In this document: positions 18,178-27,004 of the stretch, piece by piece
How the letters are laid out: every line of letters starts with the position of its first letter
Numbering within the stretch: position 1 is the stretch's first letter
Origin: Mesorhizobium sp. M2E.F.Ca.ET.219.01.1.1
Lineage (GTDB): Bacteria; Pseudomonadota; Alphaproteobacteria; Rhizobiales; Rhizobiaceae
DNA: 64,000 nucleotides
Direction of reading: 5' to 3'
Assembly (NCBI RefSeq): GCF_004016445.2
Contig: NZ_SADT02000002.1
Span: 558,001-622,000, forward strand
Made by a program: the position numbers and the translations under genes
Notes under the pieces: generated by a model
Told to the model about the DNA's origin: nothing
The model's database searches: none
The model's input: the letters and a program-made list of their open reading frames with translations, nothing else

Positions 18178-18840
18178 TCAGACGCCCGCCAGCAGGCCGT
18201 CGAGCGAAGGCAGGATCAGCCCTGGCGGAAAGTCGCGGTATTCATCCGGCTGGTTGGTCCGGTTGATCCAGACCGTACGGAAACCGAATTTGGTCGCGCC
18301 CGCTATGTCCCAACGGTTCGACGACTGGAAAGAGACCGCTCCCGGATAAAGCCGCCAACTGGTGACCACCATGTCGTAGACCGAGGGGTCGGTCTTGAAG
18401 CGCTTGACCTGGTCGACCGAAAACACGTTGTCCAGGATCTGGTCGAGCGCGGCGGATTTGACCGCCGCGTCGAGCATTTCCGGCGAACCGTTGGAGAGGA
18501 TTGCAAGCTTCGCGCCGGACGATTTGAGCGCCTTCAGCACGGCGGGCACTTCCGGATAGCAATCGAGCCGCCAATAGGCTTCGAGCAGCTTCGTCCGCAG
18601 CGCCGGATCGGCCGAGGGCACCTTGCGCAGCGCAAAGTCGAGTGCCTGCTCGGTCAGTTGCCAGAAGTCGGCATAAGAGCGCATCAGCGTCCGCACCCAG
18701 GAATATTCGAGCTGCTTGGCGCGCCAGATTTCCGACAGCAGCTGCCCGTCCGGGCCGATCTCGCCGGCATGGCGGCGCACGGCGGCGTGCACGTCGAACA
18801 ACGTGCCATAGGCGTCGAAGACATAGGCGGCATGATGCAT
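18178..18840 (-). CDS. Haloacid dehalogenase type II (HAD superfamily)
   Basis: 220 residues, typical length. Motif I is VFDAYGTLFDV (Asp nucleophile near residue 9), motif II is LSNGSPEML, the lysine region is FKTDPSVYDMV and the last motif SSNRWDIAGATKFG has the S-x-N-x-W-D pattern specific for L-2-haloacid dehalogenases. These hydrolyse 2-haloacids with inversion. The physiological substrate here is unknown. The gene is divergent from the aminotransferase gene, with about 150 bases between the two starts. Confidence 0.93.
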   Translation of the reverse strand: MHHAAYVFDAYGTLFDVHAAVRRHAGEIGPDGQLLSEIWRAKQLEYSWVRTLMRSYADFWQLTEQALDFALRKVPSADPALRTKLLEAYWRLDCYPEVPAVLKALKSSGAKLAILSNGSPEMLDAAVKSAALDQILDNVFSVDQVKRFKTDPSVYDMVVTSWRLYPGAVSFQSSNRWDIAGATKFGFRTVWINRTNQPDEYRDFPPGLILPSLDGLLAGV

Positions 18841-18990
18841 GGCTTAAGTTTTGCGGCGCGCGGGCCCGCCGTGCAAGCATTGATTGCAGTCAAGTGCCTC
18901 TGGCCTCAACGATTTTTCCCGATGTCGGTTGACGCCGGCCGTCAAAGCATCGTCCTATGGCCGCCTGAAATCACTCGTTGGACGACGAAC

Positions 18991-19869
18991 ATGACACTGG
19001 CGGCTGCGGCGCAATCCGCGACATGGACCTATGTGGACGGCGACTGGTACGAGGGCAACGTTGCCATTCTCGGACCGCGCAGCCACGCCATGTGGCTCGG
19101 CACCAGCGTCTTCGACGGCGGCCGCTGGTTCGAAGGCGTCGCGCCCGACCTCGAGCTTCACTCCGCCCGCGTCAACGCATCGGCGACGGCGCTTGGCCTG
19201 AAGCCGTGGATGACGACGGAAGAGATCGTCGGCCTGACCTGGGACGGCTTGAAGAAGTTCGACGGCAAGACGGCAGTCTATATCAGGCCGATGTATTGGG
19301 CCGAGCACGGCGGCTATATGGGCGTGCCGGCCGATCCGGATTCGACCCGCTTCTGCCTCTGCCTCTACGAATCTCCGATGATCCCGCCATCCGGTTTCTC
19401 GGTCGGCGTCTCGCCGTTCCGGCGGCCGACCATCGAGACCATGCCGACCAACGCCAAGGCCGGCTGCCTCTATCCCAACAACGGCCGCGCCATCCTGGAG
19501 GCCAAGAATCGCGGCTTCGACAATGCGCTCGTGCTCGACATGCTGGGCAATGTCGCCGAGACCGGCACGTCCAACATCTTCCTGGTCAAGGACGGCCATG
19601 TGATGACGCCCGCCCCGAACGGCACCTTCCTGTCGGGCATTACCCGCTCGCGCACCATCAACCTGCTCGGCGACTACGGCTTCAGGACCATCGAGAAGAC
19701 GCTGTCGGTTCGCGATTTTCTCGAGGCCGACGAAATCTTCTCGACCGGAAACCATTCCAAGGTCGTGCCGGTCACGCGCATCGAGAGCCGCGACCTGCAG
19801 CCCGGGCCCGTGGCCAAGAAGGCGCGCGAGCTTTATTGGGAATGGGCGCATTCGACGTCCGCCGCTTGA
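18991..19869 (+). CDS. Class IV (branched-chain type) aminotransferase
   Basis: 292 residues from MTLAAAAQSATWTYVDGDWY. It has the class IV fold signals: TSVFDGGRWF near the start, the pyridoxal phosphate lysine in NAKAGCLYPNNGRAI (Lys near 154), ETGTSNIFLVKDG, and SGITRSRTINLL. The closest known activities are branched-chain amino acid or D-amino acid transamination; this sub-group of rhizobial proteins is usually labelled branched-chain aminotransferase. The longer open frame upstream overlaps the dehalogenase gene on the other strand and is not coding. Substrate is uncertain. Confidence 0.9.
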   Translation: MTLAAAAQSATWTYVDGDWYEGNVAILGPRSHAMWLGTSVFDGGRWFEGVAPDLELHSARVNASATALGLKPWMTTEEIVGLTWDGLKKFDGKTAVYIRPMYWAEHGGYMGVPADPDSTRFCLCLYESPMIPPSGFSVGVSPFRRPTIETMPTNAKAGCLYPNNGRAILEAKNRGFDNALVLDMLGNVAETGTSNIFLVKDGHVMTPAPNGTFLSGITRSRTINLLGDYGFRTIEKTLSVRDFLEADEIFSTGNHSKVVPVTRIESRDLQPGPVAKKARELYWEWAHSTSAA

Positions 19870-19924
19870 GCCGCTGGAGTTTCAGCGTTTCACGGAACGG
19901 CGACCCACTCTTTCTCTTGTTTGG

Positions 19925-19974
19925 CGCAATTGCGGACGGAAAACCCTTTCACACTTTTTCGCGAATTGCTCTAA
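19925..19974 (+). repeat. Palindromic intergenic repeat (CGCAATT...AATTGC family)
   Basis: Reads CGCAATTGCGGACGGAAAA, then CACACTTTTT and ends CGCGAATTGCTCTA. The outer parts are self-complementary. Related copies lie at 22331-22380 (opposite strand) and 59106-59144. It sits between the aminotransferase and superoxide dismutase genes. Confidence 0.7.
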
Positions 19975-20072
19975 AGTCGCTCGGCGCTTCATTCCGGAGT
20001 TGCCCCAACCCATTCCAGACCTATCTAAGTTCGGTAGTTTCACCGGATTTTTTCCTCGAGGGAGTACCATCC

Positions 20073-20675
20073 ATGGCTTTTGAGTTGCCCGCCTTGCCTT
20101 ACGACTACGAGGCGCTTCAGCCCTATATGTCGAAGGAGACGCTGGAGTATCACCACGACAAGCACCACAAGGCCTATGTCGACAACGGCAACAAGCTGGC
20201 CGCTGAGGCCGGCCTTGGCGACCTGTCGGTCGAAGAGGTGGTCAAGCAGTCCTTCGGCAAGAATGCCGGGCTCTTCAACAACGCGGCCCAGCACTACAAT
20301 CACATCCATTTCTGGAAATGGATGAAGAAGGGCGGCGGCGGCAACAAGCTGCCGGGCGCGCTGCAGAAGGCCGTCGACAGCGATCTCGGCGGCTATGACA
20401 AGTTCAAGGCGGATTTCATCGCCGCCGGCACCACCCAGTTCGGCTCCGGCTGGGCTTGGGTCTCGGTCAAGAACGGCAAGCTCGAGATTTCCAAGACGCC
20501 GAACGGGGAGAACCCGCTGGTGCATGGCGGCACGCCGATACTCGGCGTCGATGTCTGGGAGCACTCCTACTACATCGACTACCGCAACGCGCGGCCGAAA
20601 TATCTCGAGGCCTTCGTCGACAGCCTGATCAACTGGGACCACGTCCTGGAGATGTACGAGAAGGCCCGTGCATGA
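20073..20675 (+). CDS. sodB: Superoxide dismutase, Fe/Mn type
   Basis: 200 residues. Metal ligands are all visible: His in LEYHHDKHHKAYVD, His in NNAAQHYNHIHFWKWM, and Asp plus His in LGVDVWEHSYYIDY. It removes superoxide in the cytoplasm. Iron is slightly favoured by AGTTQFGSGW with Gln in the loop after the central helix region, but the metal cannot be settled by eye. It has its own ribosome binding site (GAGGGAG), a palindrome at its stop codon and a clear terminator downstream, so it is a single-gene transcript. Confidence 0.96.
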   Translation: MAFELPALPYDYEALQPYMSKETLEYHHDKHHKAYVDNGNKLAAEAGLGDLSVEEVVKQSFGKNAGLFNNAAQHYNHIHFWKWMKKGGGGNKLPGALQKAVDSDLGGYDKFKADFIAAGTTQFGSGWAWVSVKNGKLEISKTPNGENPLVHGGTPILGVDVWEHSYYIDYRNARPKYLEAFVDSLINWDHVLEMYEKARA

Positions 20676-20714
20676 CCCCGAAAATCGAAATCGATTTTCG
20701 GAAAGGATCATGCG
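20670..20714 (+). repeat. Palindrome containing the sodB stop codon
   Basis: The inner stem CCGAAAATCG / CGATTTTCGG is perfect with a four-base loop; outer arms GCATGA / TCATGC pair around a small bulge. The TGA of sodB (20673-20675) is part of the left outer arm. The sequence is typical of rhizobial intergenic palindromes. Confidence 0.75.
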
Positions 20715-20786
20715 CAGAATCAAGCGTTACAGCGTCCTTTGCGCGCCGAAAGGCGCGCGGCGCTGTAAGGGCTGAGCGATTTTGAT

Positions 20787-20817
20787 GAAAAGCCCCGGCG
20801 TACCGGGGCTTTTCTTT
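20787..20817 (+). terminator. Rho-independent terminator after sodB
   Basis: A perfect stem AAAAGCCCCGG / CCGGGGCTTTT with a four-base loop, followed by CTTTAT, about 110 bases after the sodB stop. It is a classical intrinsic terminator. Confidence 0.85.
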
Positions 20818-20934
20818 ATCAGCCAACACAGGAGATTGATCACGGCCGCGAAAATCGTGACGGCACTGGGGGAATATTCCCGCCACCAGCTCCGTTAACG
20901 TCCAGTCGCGCAGTCTCACCACGGAGCCAATTGA

Positions 20935-21372
20935 ATGAGAAAGCTTGTCCTTGCCATCTCCATGCTCGCCTTTGCCGGTTCGGCCGCCTTTGCCGATCCG
21001 ATCCAGGAGCGCCAGGCGCTGATGAAGGAGCGCGGCAAGCTCGCCGGCCAGTTGTCCAAGGTGGTCAAGGGCGAGGAGGATTTCGACGCGGCCGCCGTGC
21101 TGACGACGCTGAAGGCCCTGCAGGCCAATGCCGAGAAGTTCGATGCCGAAAAACTGTTTCCGGCCGGCTCCGACAAGGGCGACACCACGGCAGCACCCAA
21201 GATCTGGGAAGACATGGCCGGTTTCAAGGCCGCTGAGGACAAGTTCCTGGCCAACACCAAGGAAGCGGTCGCCTCGCCGCCGGGCGATGTCGATGGTCTG
21301 AAGGCGCAGCTCAACACCCTCGGCGGCGATTGCGGCGCGTGCCATCAGAGCTACAGGATCAAGAAGGGCTGA
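20935..21372 (+). CDS. Cytochrome c-prime / c556 family protein
   Basis: 145 residues with a signal peptide (LVLAISMLAFAGSAAFA). The mature protein is a four-helix bundle by sequence (IQERQALMKERGKLAGQLSK...), with the haem site CGACH 13 residues from the end, the position typical of cytochromes c-prime and c556. Haem is attached in the periplasm by the Ccm system, part of which lies 20 kb away. It is followed after nine bases by a dihaem cytochrome and the two are surely one operon. Confidence 0.92.
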   Translation: MRKLVLAISMLAFAGSAAFADPIQERQALMKERGKLAGQLSKVVKGEEDFDAAAVLTTLKALQANAEKFDAEKLFPAGSDKGDTTAAPKIWEDMAGFKAAEDKFLANTKEAVASPPGDVDGLKAQLNTLGGDCGACHQSYRIKKG

Positions 21373-21381
21373 TCGCCTGAT

Positions 21382-22329
21382 ATGGCCTGGCTGAAGAAGC
21401 TCGTCGGCGCCGCCATCGTGCTTGGCGGCGCGGCGGCCGCCGCCGGCTGGGCCCTGTCGGCGCCGGTCAGGCTTGACGCCGGGGCCATCGCGCAGCTCGG
21501 CCCCGGCGACGTCGCCAAAGGCAAACGCATCTTCTATGCCGGCGGCTGCACCTCTTGCCATTCCAAGCCCGGCGCCCAGGGCGACGCTCGGTTGCAGCTG
21601 GCCGGCGGGCTGGAACTCAAGACGCCGTTCGGCACTTTCGTGCCGCCCAATATCTCGCAGGACCGGAAGGACGGCATCGGCGCCTGGAGCGAGGAGGATT
21701 TTGCCAACGCCATGCTGAAAGGCGTCTCGCCTTCGGGCGAGCATTTCTATCCGGCCTTCCCCTACGCCTCCTATGCGCGCATGAAGCCAGCCGACATCGC
21801 CGACCTCTACGCCTTCATGAAGACGCTGCCGGCGGTCGCCGGCAAGGCGCCGGACCATAAGCTTTCCTTCCCCTTCACCATCCGCCGCGGCATCGGCCTG
21901 TGGAAGTGGCTCTATCTCAATCCCGAACCAGTGATCGCACTGCCCAACGGCACGCCCGACAAGGTGCTGGCCGGCCGCTATCTTGTCGAGGGACCCGGCC
22001 ATTGCGGCGAATGCCATACGCCACGCGACATCGCCGGCGGCCCGAAGAAGGGTGAGTGGCTGGCGGGCGCCGTGGCTGCCGAAGGCTCGGGTATCGTGCC
22101 GAACATCACCCCCGACGGGAAGAGCATCAAGAGCTGGTCGGAAGCCGATATCGCCAACTATCTCGAGACCGGCTTCACGCCCGATTTCGATTCCGTCGGC
22201 GGCTCGATGGTCGAAGTGCAGCGAAACATGGCGCAATTGACGGCGGACGACCGCGCCGCGATCGCCGCTTATCTCAAGGCCGTCCCGCCGCATCCAAACG
22301 GCTATCCGGAGCGCAAGCCGGCGAGTTGA
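21382..22329 (+). CDS. Membrane-anchored dihaem cytochrome c
   Basis: 315 residues. One N-terminal membrane anchor (LVGAAIVLGGAAAAAGWAL) is not obviously cleaved. Two class I haem sites are visible: CTSCH at about residue 56 and CGECH near 209, each followed by its domain with distal Met candidates. The arrangement resembles the cytochrome subunit of membrane alcohol or aldehyde dehydrogenases, but no dehydrogenase gene is adjacent. It likely carries electrons together with the c-prime-like neighbour; the donor is unknown. Confidence 0.92.
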   Translation: MAWLKKLVGAAIVLGGAAAAAGWALSAPVRLDAGAIAQLGPGDVAKGKRIFYAGGCTSCHSKPGAQGDARLQLAGGLELKTPFGTFVPPNISQDRKDGIGAWSEEDFANAMLKGVSPSGEHFYPAFPYASYARMKPADIADLYAFMKTLPAVAGKAPDHKLSFPFTIRRGIGLWKWLYLNPEPVIALPNGTPDKVLAGRYLVEGPGHCGECHTPRDIAGGPKKGEWLAGAVAAEGSGIVPNITPDGKSIKSWSEADIANYLETGFTPDFDSVGGSMVEVQRNMAQLTADDRAAIAAYLKAVPPHPNGYPERKPAS

Positions 22330-22330
22330 T

Positions 22331-22380
22331 TACAAGCAATATCAGCAAAAGTGGGCAGCGGGTTTCCGTCGGGAATCGCA
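22331..22380 (-). repeat. Palindromic intergenic repeat between convergent genes
   Basis: Read on the minus strand: GCGATTCCCGACGGAAACCC then GCCCACTTTTGCTGATATTG. It is the same family as the copies at 19925 and 59106. It fills nearly all the space between the dihaem cytochrome stop and the SET protein stop. Confidence 0.65.
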
Positions 22381-22390
22381 TCAAAAATAG

Positions 22391-22780
22391 TTACGGGTGG
22401 CGGTCGCCCAGGAAATCGAAGCCGTTTTCAAAAAAGTGGTTGTAGTCGCAGGTCAATTCCTCGCCGGGCGCGATATCGCGCAGCGCGTAGGTTTCCTCGG
22501 GCGAGGAGACGTCGCAGTTCGGCTCGTCCGCGTGGTTCATGTAACGCGCGTCATCCGCCTCGAAGACGATGTAGTTGGGGTCGCGCCGGTCCGGATAGGA
22601 ATAGCGATCGAGATAAGACTTCACCGGCCCGCTTTCGCCCTCATAGGTGTCGACGGGAATGCGCCGGTCGAATCTTGGGTCGAGCTTCCAGATCAGTGTG
22701 CCCTTTGCAATGCGGTGTTTGGCGAAGACGCCGATGCCTTGGATGGGCGATTTGTCGAGATAAACGTCGACGAGCAGCAT
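22391..22780 (-). CDS. SET domain protein
   Basis: 129 residues from MLLVDVYLDKSPIQGIGVFAKHRIAKG, the start being chosen so that the conserved KSPIQGIGVFA strand lies at the front. The SET core is present: YMNHADEPNC (the NHxxxPN motif), IAPGEELTCDYNHFF near the end. SET domains transfer methyl groups from SAM to lysine; small bacterial versions are common in Rhizobiales and their targets are unknown. There is no post-SET cysteine cluster. It lies convergent to the cytochrome genes and downstream of oligopeptidase B on the same strand. Confidence 0.88.
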   Translation of the reverse strand: MLLVDVYLDKSPIQGIGVFAKHRIAKGTLIWKLDPRFDRRIPVDTYEGESGPVKSYLDRYSYPDRRDPNYIVFEADDARYMNHADEPNCDVSSPEETYALRDIAPGEELTCDYNHFFENGFDFLGDRHP

Positions 22781-22879
22781 GACGAACCTTGTGAATGAGC
22801 AGTCGGCGCGGTCCAAGAACCATGTCCAAAAAAGCAGAGCATTGCGTAACGCGCGCCCTTGGCAATTGCGAGTGGAAAA

Positions 22880-24991
22880 TCAGGTCTTCCCGGTCACTTT
22901 CAGGGCATAGGCGTAAATGTAGGCGATCTCCTCGAGCCGCGAGAAGCGGCCCGACGCGCCGGCATGGCCGGAATCCATGTTGACCTTGAACAGGACCGGG
23001 TTGTCGCCCGCCTTGCGTTCGCGCAGCCTGGCCACCCATTTTGCCGGTTCCCAATAGGTCACGCGCGGGTCGGTCAGACCTGCCAGCGCCAGGATCGGCG
23101 GATAGTCGAGCGCCGCGACATTGTCGTAGGGCGAATAGGCGGCGATCGTCTTGTAGTCGTCGGCGGACGCGATCGGGTTGCCCCATTCCGGCCATTCCGG
23201 CGGCGTCAGCGGCAGGCTAGCGTCGAGCATGGTGGTGAGCACGTCGACGAACGGCACCTCGGCGACGATGCCGCCGAAGCTTTCCGGCGCCATGTTGGCG
23301 ATCGCCCCCATCAGCATGCCGCCGGCGGAGCCGCCTTGCGCGACGATGCGGTCATGCATTGTGTAACGCTCGGCGACGAGATGGCGGGCGCAGGCGATGA
23401 AATCGGTGAAGGTGTTCATCTTCTTCGCGCGCTTGCCATCCTCGTACCAGCCATACCCTTTGTCCTTGCCGCCGCGCACATGCGCGATGGCATAGACGAA
23501 GCCGCGATCGACCAGCGACAGGCAGTTGGTGTTGAAGGCCGAAGGCACCGCGATGCCGTAGGAGCCGTAGCCGTAAAGCAGGCAGGGTGCCGAGCCGTCC
23601 AGTGGCGTGTCGCGATGGTAAAGCAGCGAAATCGGCACCAGCTCGCCATCCGCCGCGGGCGCCATCAGCCGGCGCGTGACATAGTGCTCCGGATCGTGAC
23701 CGGAAGGCACTTCCTGCGTCTTCAGGAGCACGCGCTCGCGGCTGCGCATATTGTAGTCGAACACCTGCGCCGGCGTTGTCATCGACGAATAGGTGAAGCG
23801 CATCGTCTCGGTGTCGTATTCATAGGAGCCGGAGAGGCCGAGCGAGAAGGCCTCCTCGTCGAAGGAGATGAAATGCTCTTCGCCGCTGGCGCGCTCACGC
23901 ACGACGATGCGCGGCAAGCCGTCCTTGCGCTCGAGCCGCACCATGTGGTGCTTGAAGCCAAGCACCGAGAGGATCAGCCGGCCGGGCTCGTGCGGTACCA
24001 ATTCCTGCCAGTTGGCGCGCACCGGATTGTCGACCGGCGCGGTCATGATCTTGAAGTCCTTGGCGCCGTCGGCGTTGGTGAGGATGAAGAAGACGTCGCC
24101 GCCTTCTTCCAGGTCGTATTGCAGCCCGGCCTCCCGCACCGCCACCAGCCTAGGCGCCGCGGATGGATCATTGGCCGGCAGAAGCCGGTACTCGGATGTC
24201 TCATGGTCGTTGATGCCGATCATGATCCAGTCATTAGCGCGGGTGCCGCTGACATCCATGAAGAAGCCCGGATCGGTCTCCTCATAGATCAGCCGGTCGT
24301 TCTCGGGCTTGTCCCCGAGCGCGTGGAAGAACACTTTCGACGGGCGGTGGTTGTCGTCGAGACGGGTATAGAAGAAGCCGTCATCGCCCGCGTTCCATAC
24401 CCCGCCGCCGCCCGTATCCGGAATCTGGTCGGCAAGGTCCTTGCCGCCTGCAAGGTCGCGCACGCGCAGCGTGAAGAATTCCGAACCCTTGTCGTCGAAC
24501 GCCCAGATCAGCTTCCCGTGGTCGCTCGAATGGTCGACGCCGCCGAGCCGGAAATAGGCCTTGCCCTCGGCTTCCGCGTCGCCGTCGAGCAGGATTTCCT
24601 CCCTGCCGCCATCGCGCGAGGTGCGGAAATAGCGCGGCTGCTCGCCGCCCTGCCGGAAGGAAGAGCCGTAGGCATATGGGCCGTCCTTCATCGGCACCGT
24701 GGAGTCGTCTTCCTTGATACGTCCCTTCATCTCGGCAAACAGCTTGCCGCGCAGATCCGCGGTGCCGGCCATCAGAACGGCCTGATAGGCATTCTCGGCC
24801 TCGAGATGGGCGCGAATTCGGCCGTCGAGCAGGGAAGGGTCCCGGAACACGGCCTGCCAGTTGTCGGCCCGCATCCAGGCGTAGTCGTCGTTGCGGGTGA
24901 TGCCGTGATGCGTGTCGGACACCGGATGTTTCTCGGGCGTCGGCGGGTTGGCGGCCGGGAAGGTGGAAATCAAGGCGGAAGTCCTGGTCAT
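22880..24991 (-). CDS. ptrB: Oligopeptidase B (prolyl oligopeptidase family S9A)
   Basis: 703 residues. An N-terminal beta-propeller precedes an alpha/beta-hydrolase domain. The catalytic serine is in GGSAGG (near 553), the aspartate in LAGLTDPRVTYWEP (near 640) and the histidine in DSGHAGASGR (near 675). Acidic residues near the propeller and hydrolase boundary fit the trypsin-like specificity for Arg/Lys peptides. It is a cytoplasmic peptidase without a signal peptide. It is transcribed on its own or with the SET gene, which begins about 100 bases downstream. Confidence 0.96.
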   Translation of the reverse strand: MTRTSALISTFPAANPPTPEKHPVSDTHHGITRNDDYAWMRADNWQAVFRDPSLLDGRIRAHLEAENAYQAVLMAGTADLRGKLFAEMKGRIKEDDSTVPMKDGPYAYGSSFRQGGEQPRYFRTSRDGGREEILLDGDAEAEGKAYFRLGGVDHSSDHGKLIWAFDDKGSEFFTLRVRDLAGGKDLADQIPDTGGGGVWNAGDDGFFYTRLDDNHRPSKVFFHALGDKPENDRLIYEETDPGFFMDVSGTRANDWIMIGINDHETSEYRLLPANDPSAAPRLVAVREAGLQYDLEEGGDVFFILTNADGAKDFKIMTAPVDNPVRANWQELVPHEPGRLILSVLGFKHHMVRLERKDGLPRIVVRERASGEEHFISFDEEAFSLGLSGSYEYDTETMRFTYSSMTTPAQVFDYNMRSRERVLLKTQEVPSGHDPEHYVTRRLMAPAADGELVPISLLYHRDTPLDGSAPCLLYGYGSYGIAVPSAFNTNCLSLVDRGFVYAIAHVRGGKDKGYGWYEDGKRAKKMNTFTDFIACARHLVAERYTMHDRIVAQGGSAGGMLMGAIANMAPESFGGIVAEVPFVDVLTTMLDASLPLTPPEWPEWGNPIASADDYKTIAAYSPYDNVAALDYPPILALAGLTDPRVTYWEPAKWVARLRERKAGDNPVLFKVNMDSGHAGASGRFSRLEEIAYIYAYALKVTGKT

Positions 24992-25099
24992 TACGTCTCG
25001 CTGCGGAATTTGCTTGAATGACGAATGAACACGCCGCTCAGCGGCGGTTCAAGGGGCGCGGCTCAAGATGGTCGACAGAAGCCAAGTCGAAGGGGGAAG

Positions 25100-25468
25100 A
25101 TGAAATCCTGTGTTTCTACCGCAATGTCTATTGCTGTCGTCGCGGCAGTGCTTGCTTTTTCCACTCAGTCTCATGCAACCGTCTTTGCCGCCTGGCAAGT
25201 GGCGGGCGTACCGTTCGGCGACACCCTCAATGCGCGCAAATATCCCTCCAACGCATCGCAAAAACAGGCCGCCTATCCGAACGGCACCGTGCTGCAGATG
25301 ACCGGCCGCTGCACAGGCGGCATAAATCTCCTCGATATCGCCCGGCAGCCGCAATGGAAGCAGCGTCAGGCAATCCGCTATCGCTGGTGCGAGGTCTGGC
25401 ACGACCCGGCGCAGAATGGCCATTTCGTCACCGGCTGGGTCTACGGCAAATATATCGCGCCGTACTGA
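25100..25468 (+). CDS. Secreted SH3-like domain protein
   Basis: 122 residues from MKSCVSTAMSIAVVAAVLAF, preceded by AGGGGGA. The signal peptide probably ends SHA. The mature protein is a single bacterial SH3-like fold: LNARKYPSNASQKQAAYPNGTVLQMTGRC, then WCEVWHDPAQNGHFVTGWVYGKYIAPY, where the closing GWV-x-x-x-YI pattern is diagnostic. Such domains often bind cell-wall peptides or proteins in the periplasm; the exact partner is unknown. Confidence 0.85.
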   Translation: MKSCVSTAMSIAVVAAVLAFSTQSHATVFAAWQVAGVPFGDTLNARKYPSNASQKQAAYPNGTVLQMTGRCTGGINLLDIARQPQWKQRQAIRYRWCEVWHDPAQNGHFVTGWVYGKYIAPY

Positions 25469-25881
25469 GGGATACCGTCGCGCCGCCTTGTTGGAGCCGC
25501 CAAGGCGACATCCTTGCGCTTGTTGCGCCGCAGGATTCGTTATGCTGGCATAACAGGCGCCCAAGCATTGGCCAAGCATTGAACGCCGGTTCGAGCGGCG
25601 ATCGGATGTCTAACGTACGGGCGACGCAACGTCATGGCATGCTGGTCTGACCAGAAAAATCTCGCGAAGTTACACGGTGCACGAATTTTTGAAGCTGAAT
25701 CGGCAATATTTGATGAATATCGACCAATATAAATCAGTATGCGAATTGACTTACTTTCAATGCGGCGTCATTAAGATAACCGACGCGAATCGCAGAGCCT
25801 TTCCTGAATGAATTCGCGCGATGCCCGATCCTGAAAAAAGGGCGCAGTTTTAGAAACAACTCTCGTTGGGGCCTTAGAACT
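25469..25881. promoter_or_regulatory. Long AT-rich upstream region of mucR
   Basis: 413 bases without a gene. From about 25640 to 25800 the sequence is very rich in A and T with many T-A steps (for example TTTGATGAATATCGACC, AATATAAATCAGTATG), which fits the type of DNA that MucR/Ros proteins bind, so autoregulation is plausible. No ORF or RNA gene was recognised in it. Confidence 0.5.
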
Positions 25882-26307
25882 ATGGAAATCGTCGAAACAC
25901 CTTCGAAAAACGGTGATGCGCTGATCGAGCTGACCGCCGATGTCGTCGCCGCTTATGTCAGCAACAACCCGGTGCCGGTTGGGGAACTGCCGAACCTTAT
26001 CGCCGACGTCCATGCCGCGTTGGGCCGGGTCGGCGGCTCGCCGGAGCAGCCGTCGGCCGAGAAGCAGAAGCCTGCCGTCAACCCGAAGCGCTCCGTCCAT
26101 GACGACTATATCGTCTGTCTCGAGGACGGAAAGAAGTTCAAGTCGCTGAAGCGGCATTTGATGACCCATTACAATCTCACGCCGGAAGAATACCGTGAGA
26201 AGTGGGGCCTGGACGCCAACTATCCGATGGTCGCCCCCAATTATGCGGCCGCTCGCTCGCAGCTCGCCAAGAAGATGGGTCTGGGCCGCAAGCGCAAGGG
26301 CCGCTGA
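25882..26307 (+). CDS. mucR: MucR/Ros family zinc-finger transcriptional regulator
   Basis: 141 residues, family length. The N-terminal 60 residues are the oligomerisation region ([26 protein letters not shown]). The zinc finger is [19 protein letters not shown] with the second zinc ligand position Asp instead of Cys, a variant known in rhizobial and Brucella MucR. The tail GLGRKRKGR is basic. MucR proteins are global silencers that bind AT-rich DNA and control exopolysaccharide, motility and virulence or symbiosis genes. It has a long AT-rich promoter region and a strong terminator, so it is a single-gene unit. Confidence 0.96.
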   Translation: MEIVETPSKNGDALIELTADVVAAYVSNNPVPVGELPNLIADVHAALGRVGGSPEQPSAEKQKPAVNPKRSVHDDYIVCLEDGKKFKSLKRHLMTHYNLTPEEYREKWGLDANYPMVAPNYAAARSQLAKKMGLGRKRKGR

Positions 26308-26334
26308 TCGGCTTCGTTCCTCAGGCAAAGTTCG

Positions 26335-26366
26335 AACGGCGCCCCCTGGGGCGCCGTTTTGCTTTT
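26335..26366 (+). terminator. Rho-independent terminator after mucR
   Basis: Stem AACGGCGCCCC / GGGGCGCCGTT with a minimal loop, followed by TTTGCTTTT, 28 bases beyond the mucR stop. The strength of the GC-rich stem and the T run make this a confident intrinsic terminator. Confidence 0.88.
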
Positions 26367-26464
26367 CAGAGCAATTCCAGGAAAGTCCGAATGGTTGGGC
26401 TCAGCGACCTCGCCGTAGCCATTCCATTCGGAGTTGCACAAGACAAAGAGAACGTCGGCCAGGG

Positions 26465-26893
26465 TCAGGCCGTCTGCTTCAAGGCCGCTTCCGCGTCGCG
26501 CTTGATGCGCTTGACCATCGAACGCAGGCCATTGGCGCGCTGCGGCGACAGATGCTCGTCGAGGCCGAGCTCCTTCAGCGTCGCCTCCGCGTCCGTGTTC
26601 TGGATCTCGCTTGCCCGCCGGCCCGAAAACAGTGCCAGCATGATGGCGACGAGGCCGCGCACGATATGGGCGTCCGAATCGCCCTGGAAACTGATCACCG
26701 GATCGGCGCCCGCTCCCTGCTCGGTGGTGAGCCACACCTGGCTCACGCAGCCGGGCACTTTGTTCGCGGCCGTGCGCTCCCCCTCGGGGAAAGGCGGCAG
26801 GCCCTCGCCGAGCTCGATCACGTAGCGATAGCGGTCCTCCCACTCGTCGAGCAGGGAAAAGTCGTCGCGGATCGTCTGGATCAGGGTGGTCAT
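26465..26893 (-). CDS. sufE: SufE family Fe-S cluster assembly protein
   Basis: 142 residues from MTTLIQTIRDDFSLLDEWED. The motif NKVPGCVSQVWL holds the active cysteine (Cys49) that accepts sulfur from the desulfurase SufS; the rest (DSDAHIVRGLVAIMLALFSGR, LGLDEHLSPQRANGLRSMV) is the conserved SufE fold. It works in the cytoplasm in iron-sulfur assembly. The suf operon itself is not nearby, as in other rhizobia. Confidence 0.95.
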   Translation of the reverse strand: MTTLIQTIRDDFSLLDEWEDRYRYVIELGEGLPPFPEGERTAANKVPGCVSQVWLTTEQGAGADPVISFQGDSDAHIVRGLVAIMLALFSGRRASEIQNTDAEATLKELGLDEHLSPQRANGLRSMVKRIKRDAEAALKQTA

Positions 26894-27004
26894 AGCCCGC
26901 ATATAGTGGCGCCGCAGGGCCGCGTCACGGAAAAAGAAAGACGCCGCGGGCGTCGAGAGGTCGGACGGGCCCGCGGCGTAGCCGAGTAGCGGCTGAGGAT
27001 TGTC

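Noticed and set aside
22859..25021. A 720-residue plus-strand frame
   Set aside because: Fully antisense to oligopeptidase B, whose catalytic residues are all visible.
26195..26989. Plus-strand frame of 264 residues over sufE
   Set aside because: Antisense to sufE and continuing from the end of mucR in another frame; both known genes are well supported.
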